Assembly (NCBI GenBank): GCA_945879145.1
Contig: CAMCUZ010000020.1
Coordinates: 1-39,435 of the forward strand
Length of the DNA: 39,435 nt
Reading direction: 5' to 3'
From: an uncultured Mediterranea sp.
GTDB taxonomy: Bacteria; Bacteroidota; Bacteroidia; Bacteroidales; Bacteroidaceae
A model generated the notes under the pieces. That model was not told the origin of the DNA and made no database searches. It worked only from the letters and a program-made list of their open reading frames with translations. Shown piece after piece: positions 16,283-24,258 of the stretch (position 1 is its first letter; every line of letters starts with the position of its first letter). A program made the position numbers and the translations under genes.

Positions 16283-16618
16283 ATGAAACGATACTGCCAA
16301 ACTTTGACGCTCGTAGATAATCCCGAGCTGATTAAACAATATCTGGAGGCCCATGCACATGTATGGCCTGAAATCATTGAGGGACAACATGAAGTAGGCA
16401 TCCGCTCCATGCAAATCTATGCCCTTGGTAATGTACTCTTTATGATTGTGGACACCGTGGACGAATTCAATTGGGAACGCGATATGGCCCGCTTGGCCAC
16501 CCTACCCCGGCAAGCAGAATGGGAGGCCTACGTAAGTCAGTTCCAGGGTTGCAGCGCCAACGCCACCTCAGCTGAAAAGTGGCAGATGATGACGAAAATC
16601 TTCGACTCAGAGAACTAA
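16283..16618 (+). CDS. L-rhamnose/L-fucose mutarotase family protein (DUF718)
   Basis: 111-aa protein of the RhaM/COG3254 family, small dimeric alpha-beta barrels that interconvert alpha and beta anomers of a 6-deoxyhexose. Family marks are the start MKRYCQTLTLVD, the AHAHVWPEIIEGQHEVGI segment with the conserved His and Trp-Pro-Glu, and a Trp near WERDMARL. I start at 16283; the frame extends upstream to 16223 but that would place the start before the promoter. The next gene begins 14 nt downstream. Which sugar it serves is unknown; the family includes rhamnose- and fucose-specific members. Confidence 0.82.
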   Translation: MKRYCQTLTLVDNPELIKQYLEAHAHVWPEIIEGQHEVGIRSMQIYALGNVLFMIVDTVDEFNWERDMARLATLPRQAEWEAYVSQFQGCSANATSAEKWQMMTKIFDSEN

Positions 16619-16632
16619 TATTCTTCCACTAC

Positions 16633-17889
16633 ATGGCCAACAAGAAAGTATTTGTGAGCGGTTGCTACGACCTGTTGCATAGTGGACATATTGAGTTCTT
16701 CCAACAAGCTGCACGCTTTGGTGACCTCTATGTGGGAATCGGATCAGATGCCACCTACTTGGAGTACAAACACCGCAAGCCCATGTTCCCCGAAGAGGAA
16801 CGGCTCTTCATGGTGCAGAACATCAAATCAGTGAAGGAGGCATACATCAACGAGGGTCAAGGAGTGATTGACTTTCTCCCCACCCTCGACAAAGTGAAGC
16901 CTGACTTTTTCGTGGTGAACGCAGAAGGGGGCAGCGCGGAGAAACGACAAATCTGTGCGGAACGAGGCATAACCTACATCGAACTGCAACGTACACCGCA
17001 TGAGGGACTTCCGGCTCGCAGTTCCAGCTCGCTCAAAGCCAGCCTCAGCCAACAAAGCGAGACAGCGGCTGATTGCTCATCCACCCTATCTTCATCCCTC
17101 GCTGGCATCCCTATCCGACTCGACCTGGCTGGCACCTGGATTGACCAGCCTTGCGTGAGCGAGCATCATCCTGGATGGGCACTCACCATCTCCCTAGAGC
17201 CCACATTCGAAATCCAGGAGCGCAGCGGACTCTCTACCTCGACACGCAAGATCATCCAGAAGATCTGGCCCATCAAACTGCCGAAGATGGATCCAGAGAT
17301 GCTGGCCCGACTGGTGTTCTGCTTTGAGAATAACCCGGAACGTGAGGGAGGACATATCTCAGGGGCACAGGATGCCATCGGTATCTGCTTCCCTGGACTG
17401 GCGCGCCACTATTACAATGGCAACTTCTGGCCGGAACAAATTGAACATACTACCGATGAGATGACGCTGCGTTTTCTGGAAGCGCACTTGGTACTCATCG
17501 CTATGGCCCCCCGACGACCAGGATGCAACGTAACGGAGGGCAAAGAGATTACCTTGCCAAATGTAAGCGCACTGGCTCAAGCAGCAGATGCCTGTTGGCA
17601 GGCTATTCAACAGAAAAAATTAGAAGATTTTGCGACTGCCTTCAAGGCGTCGTTCAACGCACAAATCGCACTCTTCCCCGGAATGGTGAGTCCCACGGTA
17701 AATGGAGCTCCCTGTCCAGAGGCCAGCGTACAACCCTACATTGACCGATACAGTCGAATGGATGGAGTAATGGCCTGGAAAATGGCAGGAGCTGGAGGAG
17801 GTGGCTACCTAGCTCTAGTTGTAAACAATGCAGAGACCTTTTGCCTAATGCACCAAGAGGCCATTCCTATTCATATAAGACGAGAATAA
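16633..17889 (+). CDS. Nucleotidyltransferase - GHMP sugar kinase fusion
   Basis: 418-aa two-domain enzyme. Residues 1 to about 140 form a cytidylyltransferase-like domain with the HxGH motif (LLHSGH, His16/His19) and an S-rich motif (ARSSSSLKASL). Residues 157-410 form a GHMP kinase: RLDLAGTWID at 162-171, ISGAQDAIG with Gln246-Asp247, and the glycine-rich MAGAGGGGYLAL at 384-395. The classic GHMP motif 2 (GLGSSSA) is replaced by the QD type seen in heptose kinase HddA and fucokinases. The fusion would phosphorylate a sugar at C1 and then activate it as an NDP-sugar, comparable in logic to Fkp or HldE. The substrate is not known. The ATG at 16633 gives the clean domain start; the open frame continues upstream to 16579. 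Confidence 0.78.
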   Translation: MANKKVFVSGCYDLLHSGHIEFFQQAARFGDLYVGIGSDATYLEYKHRKPMFPEEERLFMVQNIKSVKEAYINEGQGVIDFLPTLDKVKPDFFVVNAEGGSAEKRQICAERGITYIELQRTPHEGLPARSSSSLKASLSQQSETAADCSSTLSSSLAGIPIRLDLAGTWIDQPCVSEHHPGWALTISLEPTFEIQERSGLSTSTRKIIQKIWPIKLPKMDPEMLARLVFCFENNPEREGGHISGAQDAIGICFPGLARHYYNGNFWPEQIEHTTDEMTLRFLEAHLVLIAMAPRRPGCNVTEGKEITLPNVSALAQAADACWQAIQQKKLEDFATAFKASFNAQIALFPGMVSPTVNGAPCPEASVQPYIDRYSRMDGVMAWKMAGAGGGGYLALVVNNAETFCLMHQEAIPIHIRRE

Positions 17890-17953
17890 CAGGTACTGCA
17901 ACCGCCTGTACAAACTTGCTATGGTGTGGTTTTTCGAAGGAAATGCAAGCTGC

Positions 17954-19489
17954 TCAGCTAGAGGCAGACTGCATTTTCTGTATCATGCACCATGCTGCGG
18001 GAAGCATCTCTATGAGGGATCCTGCTGTCATGCCAATCTCACCTAAACGTTTGGCGGCTATATCTCCTGCCAAACCGTGTACATAGACACCAAGACGGGC
18101 AGCGGTTAGCGTGTCGTAACCTTGGGCCAACAGAGCGAGCAAGACTCCTGTAAGCACATCGCCACTGCCAGCGGTAGCCATGCCACTGTTGCCGGTGGTA
18201 TTGAACCAACAGTGGCCATCTGGGGCTATTAGGGCAGTATAAGCGCCTTTAAGCACAATATGAACCTGAGCGGTCTGTGCCAACTGGATGGACTTCTGCA
18301 GACGTTCAAAACTATTCTGACAGCTGCCGACCAGACGATCCATCTCACCTGGATGGGGCGTGAGTATGGAGCCCTTGGGCAACTGACCGAGCATACTGCG
18401 GTGAGTAGAGAGTAGATTGAGGGCATCGGCATCCACTACCATGGGACAGAGGGTGTTGTTGATTTGGTCAATGAGAGCATCTTCTGTCTCTTTATGCTGA
18501 CCGAGACCTGGGCCAATGGCTACGGCTTGGAGTCCATCGCTCTCCTCCCACTCACTGAAGCAAGTATCACTGAAGTCAATCTGGGTGATGGCCTCGGGCA
18601 CAGCTGTCTGCACGATGAGGTTGTTACAAAAAGGGACATGCACCTTAAGGAGGCCTATGCCTGAGTGGAGAGCAGCCTTAGCAGCGAGAATGGAGGCACC
18701 AGCCATGCCTTGTGAACCGGCAATGAGGAGAGCCTTCCCGAAAGTACCCTTATGAGCAAATCGACTACGGGGACGAAGCAGTGGAGCGACGTCATCCCAC
18801 TCCTGGGTCTCCCAGTCAGTGGGAAGTTCGTCAATACCCTCTTCGCTCAGCCCAATGTCAAGCAGTTCCCACTGACCGACGTATGGCTCGTTTTCTGCAA
18901 AGAAGAAAGCGAGTTTGGGGAGCTGAATGGAAAGAGTCAAATGGGCCTTGATGATGCACGAGGGGTCATTGTAGCTATTATCCTCACCCATCAGGCCTGA
19001 AGGGATGTCGATGGCTACCACCGTGGCACGCGAGGCGTTGATGTAGCGCACCACGGTGGCAAATCCACCCGAAAGAGGTTTGTTGAGCCCTGAACCGAAG
19101 AGACCATCTACCACAATATGATGCGAGGTGAGCTCCGGGGGAGTGAATTGACGGGTCACCATTTGAAAGCGCACCTCAGGCACACCTATCAAGCGATCGA
19201 CATTGGTTTGGCAGTCGGGTGAGAGGGTACCCTTAGGATTGAAGAGCACCGCTTGCAACTGCCGATAACCACGTTGGGCCATCAGGCGAGCCACAGCTAG
19301 GGCATCGCCACCATTGTTGCCAGGTCCGGCAAAAAACACAAAGGGAGTGTTCTTATCGCTCCAACGCTCAGTGAGGGCATCAGTCAATGCTTCGGCAGCC
19401 CGTTCCATCAGTTCAATGGAAGCAATGGGTTCCTGTTCAATCGTATAAGCATCAAGCTCCTTGATGCGATAGGTAGGGAAAATCTTCAT
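17954..19489 (-). CDS. nnrD: Bifunctional NAD(P)H-hydrate epimerase / ADP-dependent dehydratase
   Basis: 511-aa metabolite-repair enzyme that restores NAD(P)H from its damaged hydrate. Residues 1-210 are the YjeF_N epimerase domain (FFAGPGNNGGDALAVARLM, VVDGLFGSGLNKPLSG). Residues 240-505 are the ribokinase-like dehydratase domain (LIAGSQGMAGASILAAKAAL, ILTPHPGEMDRL, MATAGSGDVLTGVLLALLAQ). The fused arrangement is normal for bacteria. It follows ddh by 35 nt and is probably cotranscribed with it. The start ATG at 19489 is the family start (MKIFPTYRIKELD). Confidence 0.95.
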   Translation of the reverse strand: MKIFPTYRIKELDAYTIEQEPIASIELMERAAEALTDALTERWSDKNTPFVFFAGPGNNGGDALAVARLMAQRGYRQLQAVLFNPKGTLSPDCQTNVDRLIGVPEVRFQMVTRQFTPPELTSHHIVVDGLFGSGLNKPLSGGFATVVRYINASRATVVAIDIPSGLMGEDNSYNDPSCIIKAHLTLSIQLPKLAFFFAENEPYVGQWELLDIGLSEEGIDELPTDWETQEWDDVAPLLRPRSRFAHKGTFGKALLIAGSQGMAGASILAAKAALHSGIGLLKVHVPFCNNLIVQTAVPEAITQIDFSDTCFSEWEESDGLQAVAIGPGLGQHKETEDALIDQINNTLCPMVVDADALNLLSTHRSMLGQLPKGSILTPHPGEMDRLVGSCQNSFERLQKSIQLAQTAQVHIVLKGAYTALIAPDGHCWFNTTGNSGMATAGSGDVLTGVLLALLAQGYDTLTAARLGVYVHGLAGDIAAKRLGEIGMTAGSLIEMLPAAWCMIQKMQSASS

Positions 19490-19524
19490 CGCTCAACAAC
19501 TAGTTCAACATCGACAGGGTGAGA

Positions 19525-20430
19525 TTAAACCAAACGGCCAATCCATTGGTCACGGTCACCCGGCAGCAGATCTATGACAGGAATCTCAACCATGGTGTAG
19601 CAACCAGGCTGCTGGCGCATGGCGGCACGCGCAACACAAACCAACACCTGGCCAGTCAAGGCGGGGTTGTTGATACGCATATTGAACTCAAAGAGTTGGT
19701 TCTGCGTTTTACCTGATACGCCCTTGCGGGTGAGATTGACACCGTGACCCATGTCAAGCAGGGCATCGACCGAGGGGACCAGGTGAACGTGGGTCTCATC
19801 ATGAGCAAAGTAGGGGTCAGCCTTAATGGCAGCTGCCACTTTGTCAAAATCATAGCCTTCGTTAAGCTCCACATAAACCATACGGCGATGGATGCCTGTA
19901 CCTGTAGGAATGGTCATGGAGAGGGCTGCCTTCACCCCTTCAATCGCTTTGACGGCTACGGTATGGCCCATGCTCATGCCAGGACCGAAGTTGGTGTAGG
20001 TAATTCCCTTGGGAGCGATAGCCTCAAGCAAGGTACGTACCACTGAGTCGCTGCCCGGATCCCATCCGGCAGAGATAATCGAAACAGTCTGGTGCTCACG
20101 TGCAACCTTACCCAATTCGCTACGTAAAGCAGGAATCTGGGTGTGAATGTCGAAGCTATCTACAGTATGGATACCCAGGGATAGTGCCTCCTTGGCATAC
20201 TCCTCCACTTTACGAGTGGGGGTACAAAGGATAGCTACATCGACCTGTTGCAACTCACTAACGTGCTTCACTACAGCATAGGTTTTAAGTTCTTCGGGAC
20301 AGTCCTGTGCGCCATTACGACGTACCACGCCAGCTACTTCAAAATCGGGTGCGGCCTGCAGAGCCTGCAATACGTAATGTCCAATGTTGCCATACCCCAC
20401 GATGGCAGCTCTGATTTTCTTCATATTCAT
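19525..20430 (-). CDS. ddh: meso-Diaminopimelate D-dehydrogenase
   Basis: 301-aa NADP-dependent enzyme that makes meso-diaminopimelate in one step from tetrahydrodipicolinate, for lysine and peptidoglycan. The Rossmann motif [16 protein letters not shown] is at the N-terminus. [26 protein letters not shown] and [16 protein letters not shown] are family-specific. The presence of Ddh is common in Bacteroides relatives. The ATG at 20430 or the Met at residue 3 could be the start. Promoter at 20474-20507. Confidence 0.95.
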   Translation of the reverse strand: MNMKKIRAAIVGYGNIGHYVLQALQAAPDFEVAGVVRRNGAQDCPEELKTYAVVKHVSELQQVDVAILCTPTRKVEEYAKEALSLGIHTVDSFDIHTQIPALRSELGKVAREHQTVSIISAGWDPGSDSVVRTLLEAIAPKGITYTNFGPGMSMGHTVAVKAIEGVKAALSMTIPTGTGIHRRMVYVELNEGYDFDKVAAAIKADPYFAHDETHVHLVPSVDALLDMGHGVNLTRKGVSGKTQNQLFEFNMRINNPALTGQVLVCVARAAMRQQPGCYTMVEIPVIDLLPGDRDQWIGRLV

Positions 20431-20473
20431 TTCTTTATTTAATTGGTTTGAATTGTTTTTTTAATTGTCGCGA

Positions 20474-20507
20474 CAAAAGTAGCAATTTTATTGGCTCATT
20501 TCACAAA
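20474..20507 (-). promoter_or_regulatory. ddh-nnrD promoter
   Basis: On the minus strand TTTG (20507-20504) and TACTTTTG (20481-20474) are separated by 22 nt. The -7 box is 43 nt upstream of the ddh start and back to back with the ruvA promoter region. Confidence 0.55.
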
Positions 20508-20534
20508 TAATGGTTATTTTCGTCGCGTTTTTTT

Positions 20535-20550
20535 TAATGAACGTTCATTA
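20535..20550. promoter_or_regulatory. 16-bp perfect palindrome abutting the ruvA start codon
   Basis: TAATGAACGTTCATTA is a perfect palindrome whose last A is the first base of the ruvA ATG. A TATTTTCG -7-like box (20515-20522) lies just upstream. The palindrome could be a repressor operator or an RNA stem that hides the start codon. Confidence 0.55.
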
Positions 20551-21146
20551 TGATAGATTATGTGAAAGGCGAACTGACAGAATTGACCCCTGCCTTGGCC
20601 GTTGTAGAGTGCGGCGGTGTGGGCTATGCAGTCAACATTTCGCTCAATACCTACAGTGCCATTCAAGGCAAAAGTGTGTGCAAGCTCTATGTGTACGAGG
20701 CTATCCGCGAAGATGCGCACCTGCTATTCGGCTTTTCGGGAAAGCAAGAACGAGAGCTTTTTTTACTGCTCATATCGGTGTCTGGCATCGGGGGCAATAC
20801 AGCCCGCACCATCCTTTCGTCGCTCTCGCCAGCAGAGCTGATCCATATCATCAGCACGGAGAGTGCCTCGCTGCTCCAGAGTGTAAAGGGAATCGGGCTG
20901 AAGACAGCACAGCGCATCATTGTGGAACTAAAGGATAAAATCCAAGGAAGTGCAGCTACTGGGGCACAAGACACCCTTCCTGGGCTGGCATCGGCAGTGA
21001 GCTTGGTACAAGAGGAAGCTATGGCTGCACTCACTGCTTTGGGCTTCGCACCTGCTCCTTCGCAGAAAGTGGTACTCAGCATCCTCAAGCAGCAACCGGA
21101 TGCGACTGTGGAGGCGGTCATTAAGCAGGCACTGAAACATCTCTAG
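20550..21146 (+). CDS. ruvA: Holliday junction branch migration protein RuvA
   Basis: 198-aa DNA-binding subunit of the RuvAB branch-migration complex. The N-terminal OB fold starts MIDYVKGEL with the [13 protein letters not shown] strand. Two helix-hairpin-helix motifs follow ([15 protein letters not shown] and [19 protein letters not shown]). The C-terminal three-helix domain III ends in [11 protein letters not shown]. Length is normal. It is a single plus-strand gene between divergent and convergent neighbours. Confidence 0.97.
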   Translation: MIDYVKGELTELTPALAVVECGGVGYAVNISLNTYSAIQGKSVCKLYVYEAIREDAHLLFGFSGKQERELFLLLISVSGIGGNTARTILSSLSPAELIHIISTESASLLQSVKGIGLKTAQRIIVELKDKIQGSAATGAQDTLPGLASAVSLVQEEAMAALTALGFAPAPSQKVVLSILKQQPDATVEAVIKQALKHL

Positions 21147-21149
21147 GCC

Positions 21150-21167
21150 ATTGGTCAATCGACCAAT
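21150..21167. terminator. Weak hairpin between convergent ruvA and maf
   Basis: ATTGGTC, loop AATC, GACCAAT forms a 7-bp stem flanked by GGCC on both sides. It overlaps the maf stop. No T tract follows on either strand, so this is a tentative bidirectional terminator. Confidence 0.35.
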
Positions 21168-21727
21168 ACGGCCTTGAGTTCCTGATAGAGACGCTGCACA
21201 GGAAGCCCCATCACATTGAAATAGCTTCCAGCTATATACTCCACACCGATGTATCCAATCCACTCCTGCACACCGTAGGCACCGGCCTTATCGAAAGGGC
21301 GGAAGTGATCAACATAGTAGAGGATTTCATCATCGGTAAGTACCGCAAAGCGCACAGAGGTTTCGGCCACAAAAGAGCGTTGCCAGCAGTTGGTAGTGAG
21401 CGCTACACCGGTATAGACCTGGTGTGTTGAAGCAGAGAGGCTATGCAGCATGTCAATCGCCTCTTGGCGATTATGCGGCTTGCCGAGGAGTTGTCCGTTG
21501 TGCCAGACAATCGTGTCAGCAGTAATCATCAGTTCATCAGCCTGCAGCATGGAGCGATAGGCCTGTGCCTTTTCACGAGCAATATAAAGAGGTATGTCAC
21601 CCCCCTTCAGCTCTGATGGATAGGATTCATCGACATCGGGCAGGGTACGCACCTCATACTCCACCCCAATACCCCGAAGCAGTTCCTTGCGCCTGGGCGA
21701 ATTACTGGCTAATATGATACGATACAT
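21155..21727 (-). CDS. maf: Maf family nucleotide pyrophosphatase
   Basis: 190-aa Maf/Ham1-fold nucleoside-triphosphate pyrophosphatase that removes modified or non-canonical nucleotides (house-cleaning) and was first described as a septum inhibitor. LASNSPRRKELL at the N-terminus is the Maf signature; ITADTIVW, LGKPHNRQEAIDML and DKAGAYGVQEW are further family motifs. It is the third gene of the DUF2520-kdsC-maf operon, 40 nt after kdsC. Confidence 0.95.
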   Translation of the reverse strand: MYRIILASNSPRRKELLRGIGVEYEVRTLPDVDESYPSELKGGDIPLYIAREKAQAYRSMLQADELMITADTIVWHNGQLLGKPHNRQEAIDMLHSLSASTHQVYTGVALTTNCWQRSFVAETSVRFAVLTDDEILYYVDHFRPFDKAGAYGVQEWIGYIGVEYIAGSYFNVMGLPVQRLYQELKAVLVD

Positions 21728-21767
21728 AAATCGTGTAATTTAACATTTCGTTTTGCACCCCGTTTTC

Positions 21768-22298
21768 CTACCAGCCGAAAGCCTTCTCATTGGCCATCCA
21801 AAGGCCTTGCACCTTGAGTACCTGCTCTACGATGTCGCGGCCACAGCCGTAGCCTCCCTCTGCATGCGAGATATAGCGGGAAATGGCCTTCACCTCGGGT
21901 GCGGCATCCTTTGGGCAACAGGGCAGGCCGCATTGACGCATCACCTCCACATCAGGGATATCATCACCCACATAAAGGATTTCTTCATCCTTCAGACCAT
22001 AGCGGTCGCGAAAGTCAATGTAGTCACGAATCTTCACCGAGGAGCCGATATAGATATTCTCCTCCTTCAGACCGAGAGAGAGGAAGCGCTTGCGCACAGC
22101 CTCTGTACGTCCGCCAGTAATGATACCGACCAACAGTCCTAGTTTGGCTGCCAAATGAAGAGAGTAACCATCCTTGATATTCACTGTTCGCATTGGTTCA
22201 CCCTCACTACTCATTGGGATGACATTGGCACTCAGCACGCCATCCACATCAAACAGCAAGGCCTTGATTTTCTTTAAGTCATAATTGATTGAACTCAT
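21768..22298 (-). CDS. kdsC: 3-deoxy-D-manno-octulosonate 8-phosphate phosphatase
   Basis: 176-aa HAD-superfamily phosphatase (subclass C0, no cap) that dephosphorylates KDO-8-P for lipopolysaccharide core synthesis. [11 protein letters not shown] supplies nucleophile Asp17 and Asp19. [14 protein letters not shown] is motif II, and [11 protein letters not shown] is motif III/IV. The C-terminal [14 protein letters not shown] is typical of KdsC. It lies 29 nt after the DUF2520 gene. Confidence 0.93.
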   Translation of the reverse strand: MSSINYDLKKIKALLFDVDGVLSANVIPMSSEGEPMRTVNIKDGYSLHLAAKLGLLVGIITGGRTEAVRKRFLSLGLKEENIYIGSSVKIRDYIDFRDRYGLKDEEILYVGDDIPDVEVMRQCGLPCCPKDAAPEVKAISRYISHAEGGYGCGRDIVEQVLKVQGLWMANEKAFGW

Positions 22299-22327
22299 AT
22301 CTTATTGGTTTTTAAGTTTACTACATG

Positions 22328-23140
22328 TCATTCGCACACTCTTCGTGCCGCAATCCGTTCACTGAGCAGACGATAGACTGCTTGCAGATCGGGGGCCATG
22401 GAGAGCAGCTGGAGATGCTCGTCGATGATGTGGCTGTCTCCCCGTACGGCAGGACCCGTCTGAGCCATAGTAGGTTTCAGGTAATGGACTTTACGAGCAG
22501 TCTCGTCAATCAAGGGGAGCATCGCCTCAAAGGGAAGGCCCTGCTGCTCAAGCCAACACTGGGCCATGGCGTAACAATGGTTGACAAAGTTACAGGCCAT
22601 AACAGCGGCCACATGGAGTGCCTTGCGCTGTTGACTGTCGGCCTCGTAAACGTGAGTAGTCAGCAACGAGGCCATCTGACTGATCTGTTGCAATGCCTCT
22701 CGGCTACTGCCCTCTACAAAGATGGAGAGCGACGGGAAATCCACTACCACCTCCTTGCTGAAGGTCTGCATGGGATAAATGACTCCGTACTGCTCGGCCC
22801 TTCCCTCAAAGAGCTGCATCGGAACGCTACCTGCAGTATGCACCCACAAAGCCTTTTCGCGCCCCTTGGTTAGTTGAGGAGCCAGAGCAAGCAGTGCCTC
22901 GTCAGTGAGCGACACCAGGTAGCAGTCGGCATCACAGCAAAGGGCTTCTAACGAATCAACAGCCTCTGCATCAAGCTTCTCTGCCAATAATTGGGCCGAG
23001 GCCATCGTGCGGCTATAGACCTGTACAAACTGTACACCATGTGCATGAAGCGCAGGAGCCAAATGCGAAGCTACACGTCCAGCGCCTATCATAACTACTT
23101 TTTGAAGAGGAAATGGAGTGGCGTTCAAAACATTCATCAT
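22328..23140 (-). CDS. Rossmann-like and DUF2520 domain protein
   Basis: 270-aa protein with an N-terminal NAD(P)-binding fold (VVMIGAGRVASHLAPAL) and a C-terminal helical DUF2520 domain (HVAAVMACNFVNHCYAM, LIDETARKVHYLKP, TGPAVRGD). The layout resembles ketopantoate or pyrroline-5-carboxylate reductases, with a TGPxxRGD-type motif typical of DUF2520. The reaction is not known. It is the first gene of a three-gene operon with kdsC and maf; a TATCTTTG box lies at 23170-23163. Confidence 0.85.
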   Translation of the reverse strand: MMNVLNATPFPLQKVVMIGAGRVASHLAPALHAHGVQFVQVYSRTMASAQLLAEKLDAEAVDSLEALCCDADCYLVSLTDEALLALAPQLTKGREKALWVHTAGSVPMQLFEGRAEQYGVIYPMQTFSKEVVVDFPSLSIFVEGSSREALQQISQMASLLTTHVYEADSQQRKALHVAAVMACNFVNHCYAMAQCWLEQQGLPFEAMLPLIDETARKVHYLKPTMAQTGPAVRGDSHIIDEHLQLLSMAPDLQAVYRLLSERIAARRVCE

Positions 23141-23162
23141 AAAAAATTGTTGTTTGTGTGTG

Positions 23163-23170
23163 CAAAGATA
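23163..23170 (-). promoter_or_regulatory. DUF2520-kdsC-maf promoter -7 box
   Basis: TATCTTTG on the minus strand, 22 nt upstream of the DUF2520 start codon, back to back with the FemAB-like gene promoter. Confidence 0.55.
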
Positions 23171-23183
23171 GCTATTTTATTTC

Positions 23184-23191
23184 TAATTTTG
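23184..23191 (+). promoter_or_regulatory. -7 box of the FemAB-like gene, possibly leaderless
   Basis: TAATTTTG fits TAnnTTTG and ends only 7 nt before the ATG at 23199, so transcription would begin at or next to the start codon. Confidence 0.4.
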
Positions 23192-23198
23192 CCCTCAG

Positions 23199-24188
23199 AT
23201 GAAGCTTAAACTGACTACATATTATCACGCAGACGAGGTGCCTCCCCTTCCCAGCGAGAACACCTTTCACTCGACAGCCCTGTTTCGCATCTACGAAGCG
23301 ACACCAGGCTACCGGCCTTTTCTTGTGGTAGCATCTGACGAGGGACACCCTGTGGGCAAACTTCTGGCTGTGGTGCGCCGAGGAGGACGAAGTAGGATAC
23401 CCAACCTACTGCACCGCTGCGAGGTGTTTGGTACGGGAGACTATTTCAATGAAGATAGCAACTCTTCACAAGAGGAGATTTTTGAACAGCTGTTGAAGCG
23501 GGTCACTGATGAAGCGCTACCGGAGAGTTTCATGATAGAATTCCGCGACATCAGTCACCCGCTCTTTAGCTACGGAGCCTTCTGCCGCAACAACTACTTC
23601 CCCGTGAGCTGGCTACGGGTCTATAACTCGCTCCACAGCGTCTCGCAGGTGGAAGAGCGTTTCAGCAGTTCACGCATCAGGCAGGTCAAGCGGGGGCTGA
23701 AGAACGGAGCCACGGTAAGCGAGGCCCATACAGCTGAAGAGATAGAGGCATTCACTTCCATGCTCCATGCCAACTATTCGCTCAAGATACGACGCCACTT
23801 TCCTGATCGCCACTTCTTCAAGCAACTACTGATGACCGCTGGTGCCGAAGGAGAGAGCCGCATCTTCGTAGTGAAGTATCACGGACGCATTATTGGCGGG
23901 AGTGTATGTATTTACTCTGGTACTACAGCCTATCTTTGGTTCTCAGGTGGCCTGCGAAAGAGCTACGCCCTGCAATACCCTGGCGTCCTGTCTGTATGGA
24001 AGGCCATGAGCGATGCCAAGGCACGGGGTTATGAGCACTTTGAATTCATGGATGTAGGCCTCCCCTTCCAACGTCATGGCTACCGCGACTTTGTACTCCG
24101 CTTTGGCGGCAAGCAGGTCAGTACCCGCCGTTGGTTCCGCTTCCGCTGGTCATGGCTCAACCACCTGTTGCAACGCTGTTTCGACTAG
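23199..24188 (+). CDS. FemAB/GNAT-fold acyltransferase-like protein
   Basis: 329-aa protein with a duplicated GNAT-like fold as in FemAB and BioF2-like (Acetyltransf_6) proteins. Visible cues are the VGKLLAVVRRGG strand, the R-rich RIRQVKRGLKNG segment before the second lobe, FVVKYHGRIIGGSVCIY, and YLWFSGGLRKSYALQYPGVLSVWKA as two adjacent family stretches. Relatives add amino acids or acyl groups to peptidoglycan precursors or cell-surface polymers, but the substrate cannot be read here. No signal peptide, so cytosolic. It is a single gene converging on susG. Confidence 0.75.
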   Translation: MKLKLTTYYHADEVPPLPSENTFHSTALFRIYEATPGYRPFLVVASDEGHPVGKLLAVVRRGGRSRIPNLLHRCEVFGTGDYFNEDSNSSQEEIFEQLLKRVTDEALPESFMIEFRDISHPLFSYGAFCRNNYFPVSWLRVYNSLHSVSQVEERFSSSRIRQVKRGLKNGATVSEAHTAEEIEAFTSMLHANYSLKIRRHFPDRHFFKQLLMTAGAEGESRIFVVKYHGRIIGGSVCIYSGTTAYLWFSGGLRKSYALQYPGVLSVWKAMSDAKARGYEHFEFMDVGLPFQRHGYRDFVLRFGGKQVSTRRWFRFRWSWLNHLLQRCFD

Positions 24189-24206
24189 CCCAGCATCTCT
24201 ATAGAA

Positions 24207-24239
24207 GCATTTAGGGCAGAAAAATTCTGCCCTAAATGC
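24207..24239. terminator. Bidirectional terminator between the FemAB-like gene and susG
   Basis: A perfect 15-bp stem (GCATTTAGGGCAGAA, AAA loop, TTCTGCCCTAAATGC) lies between two converging genes, 18 nt after one stop and 19 nt before the other. Confidence 0.85.
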
Positions 24240-24258
24240 CATAACACATCACCCTAGA

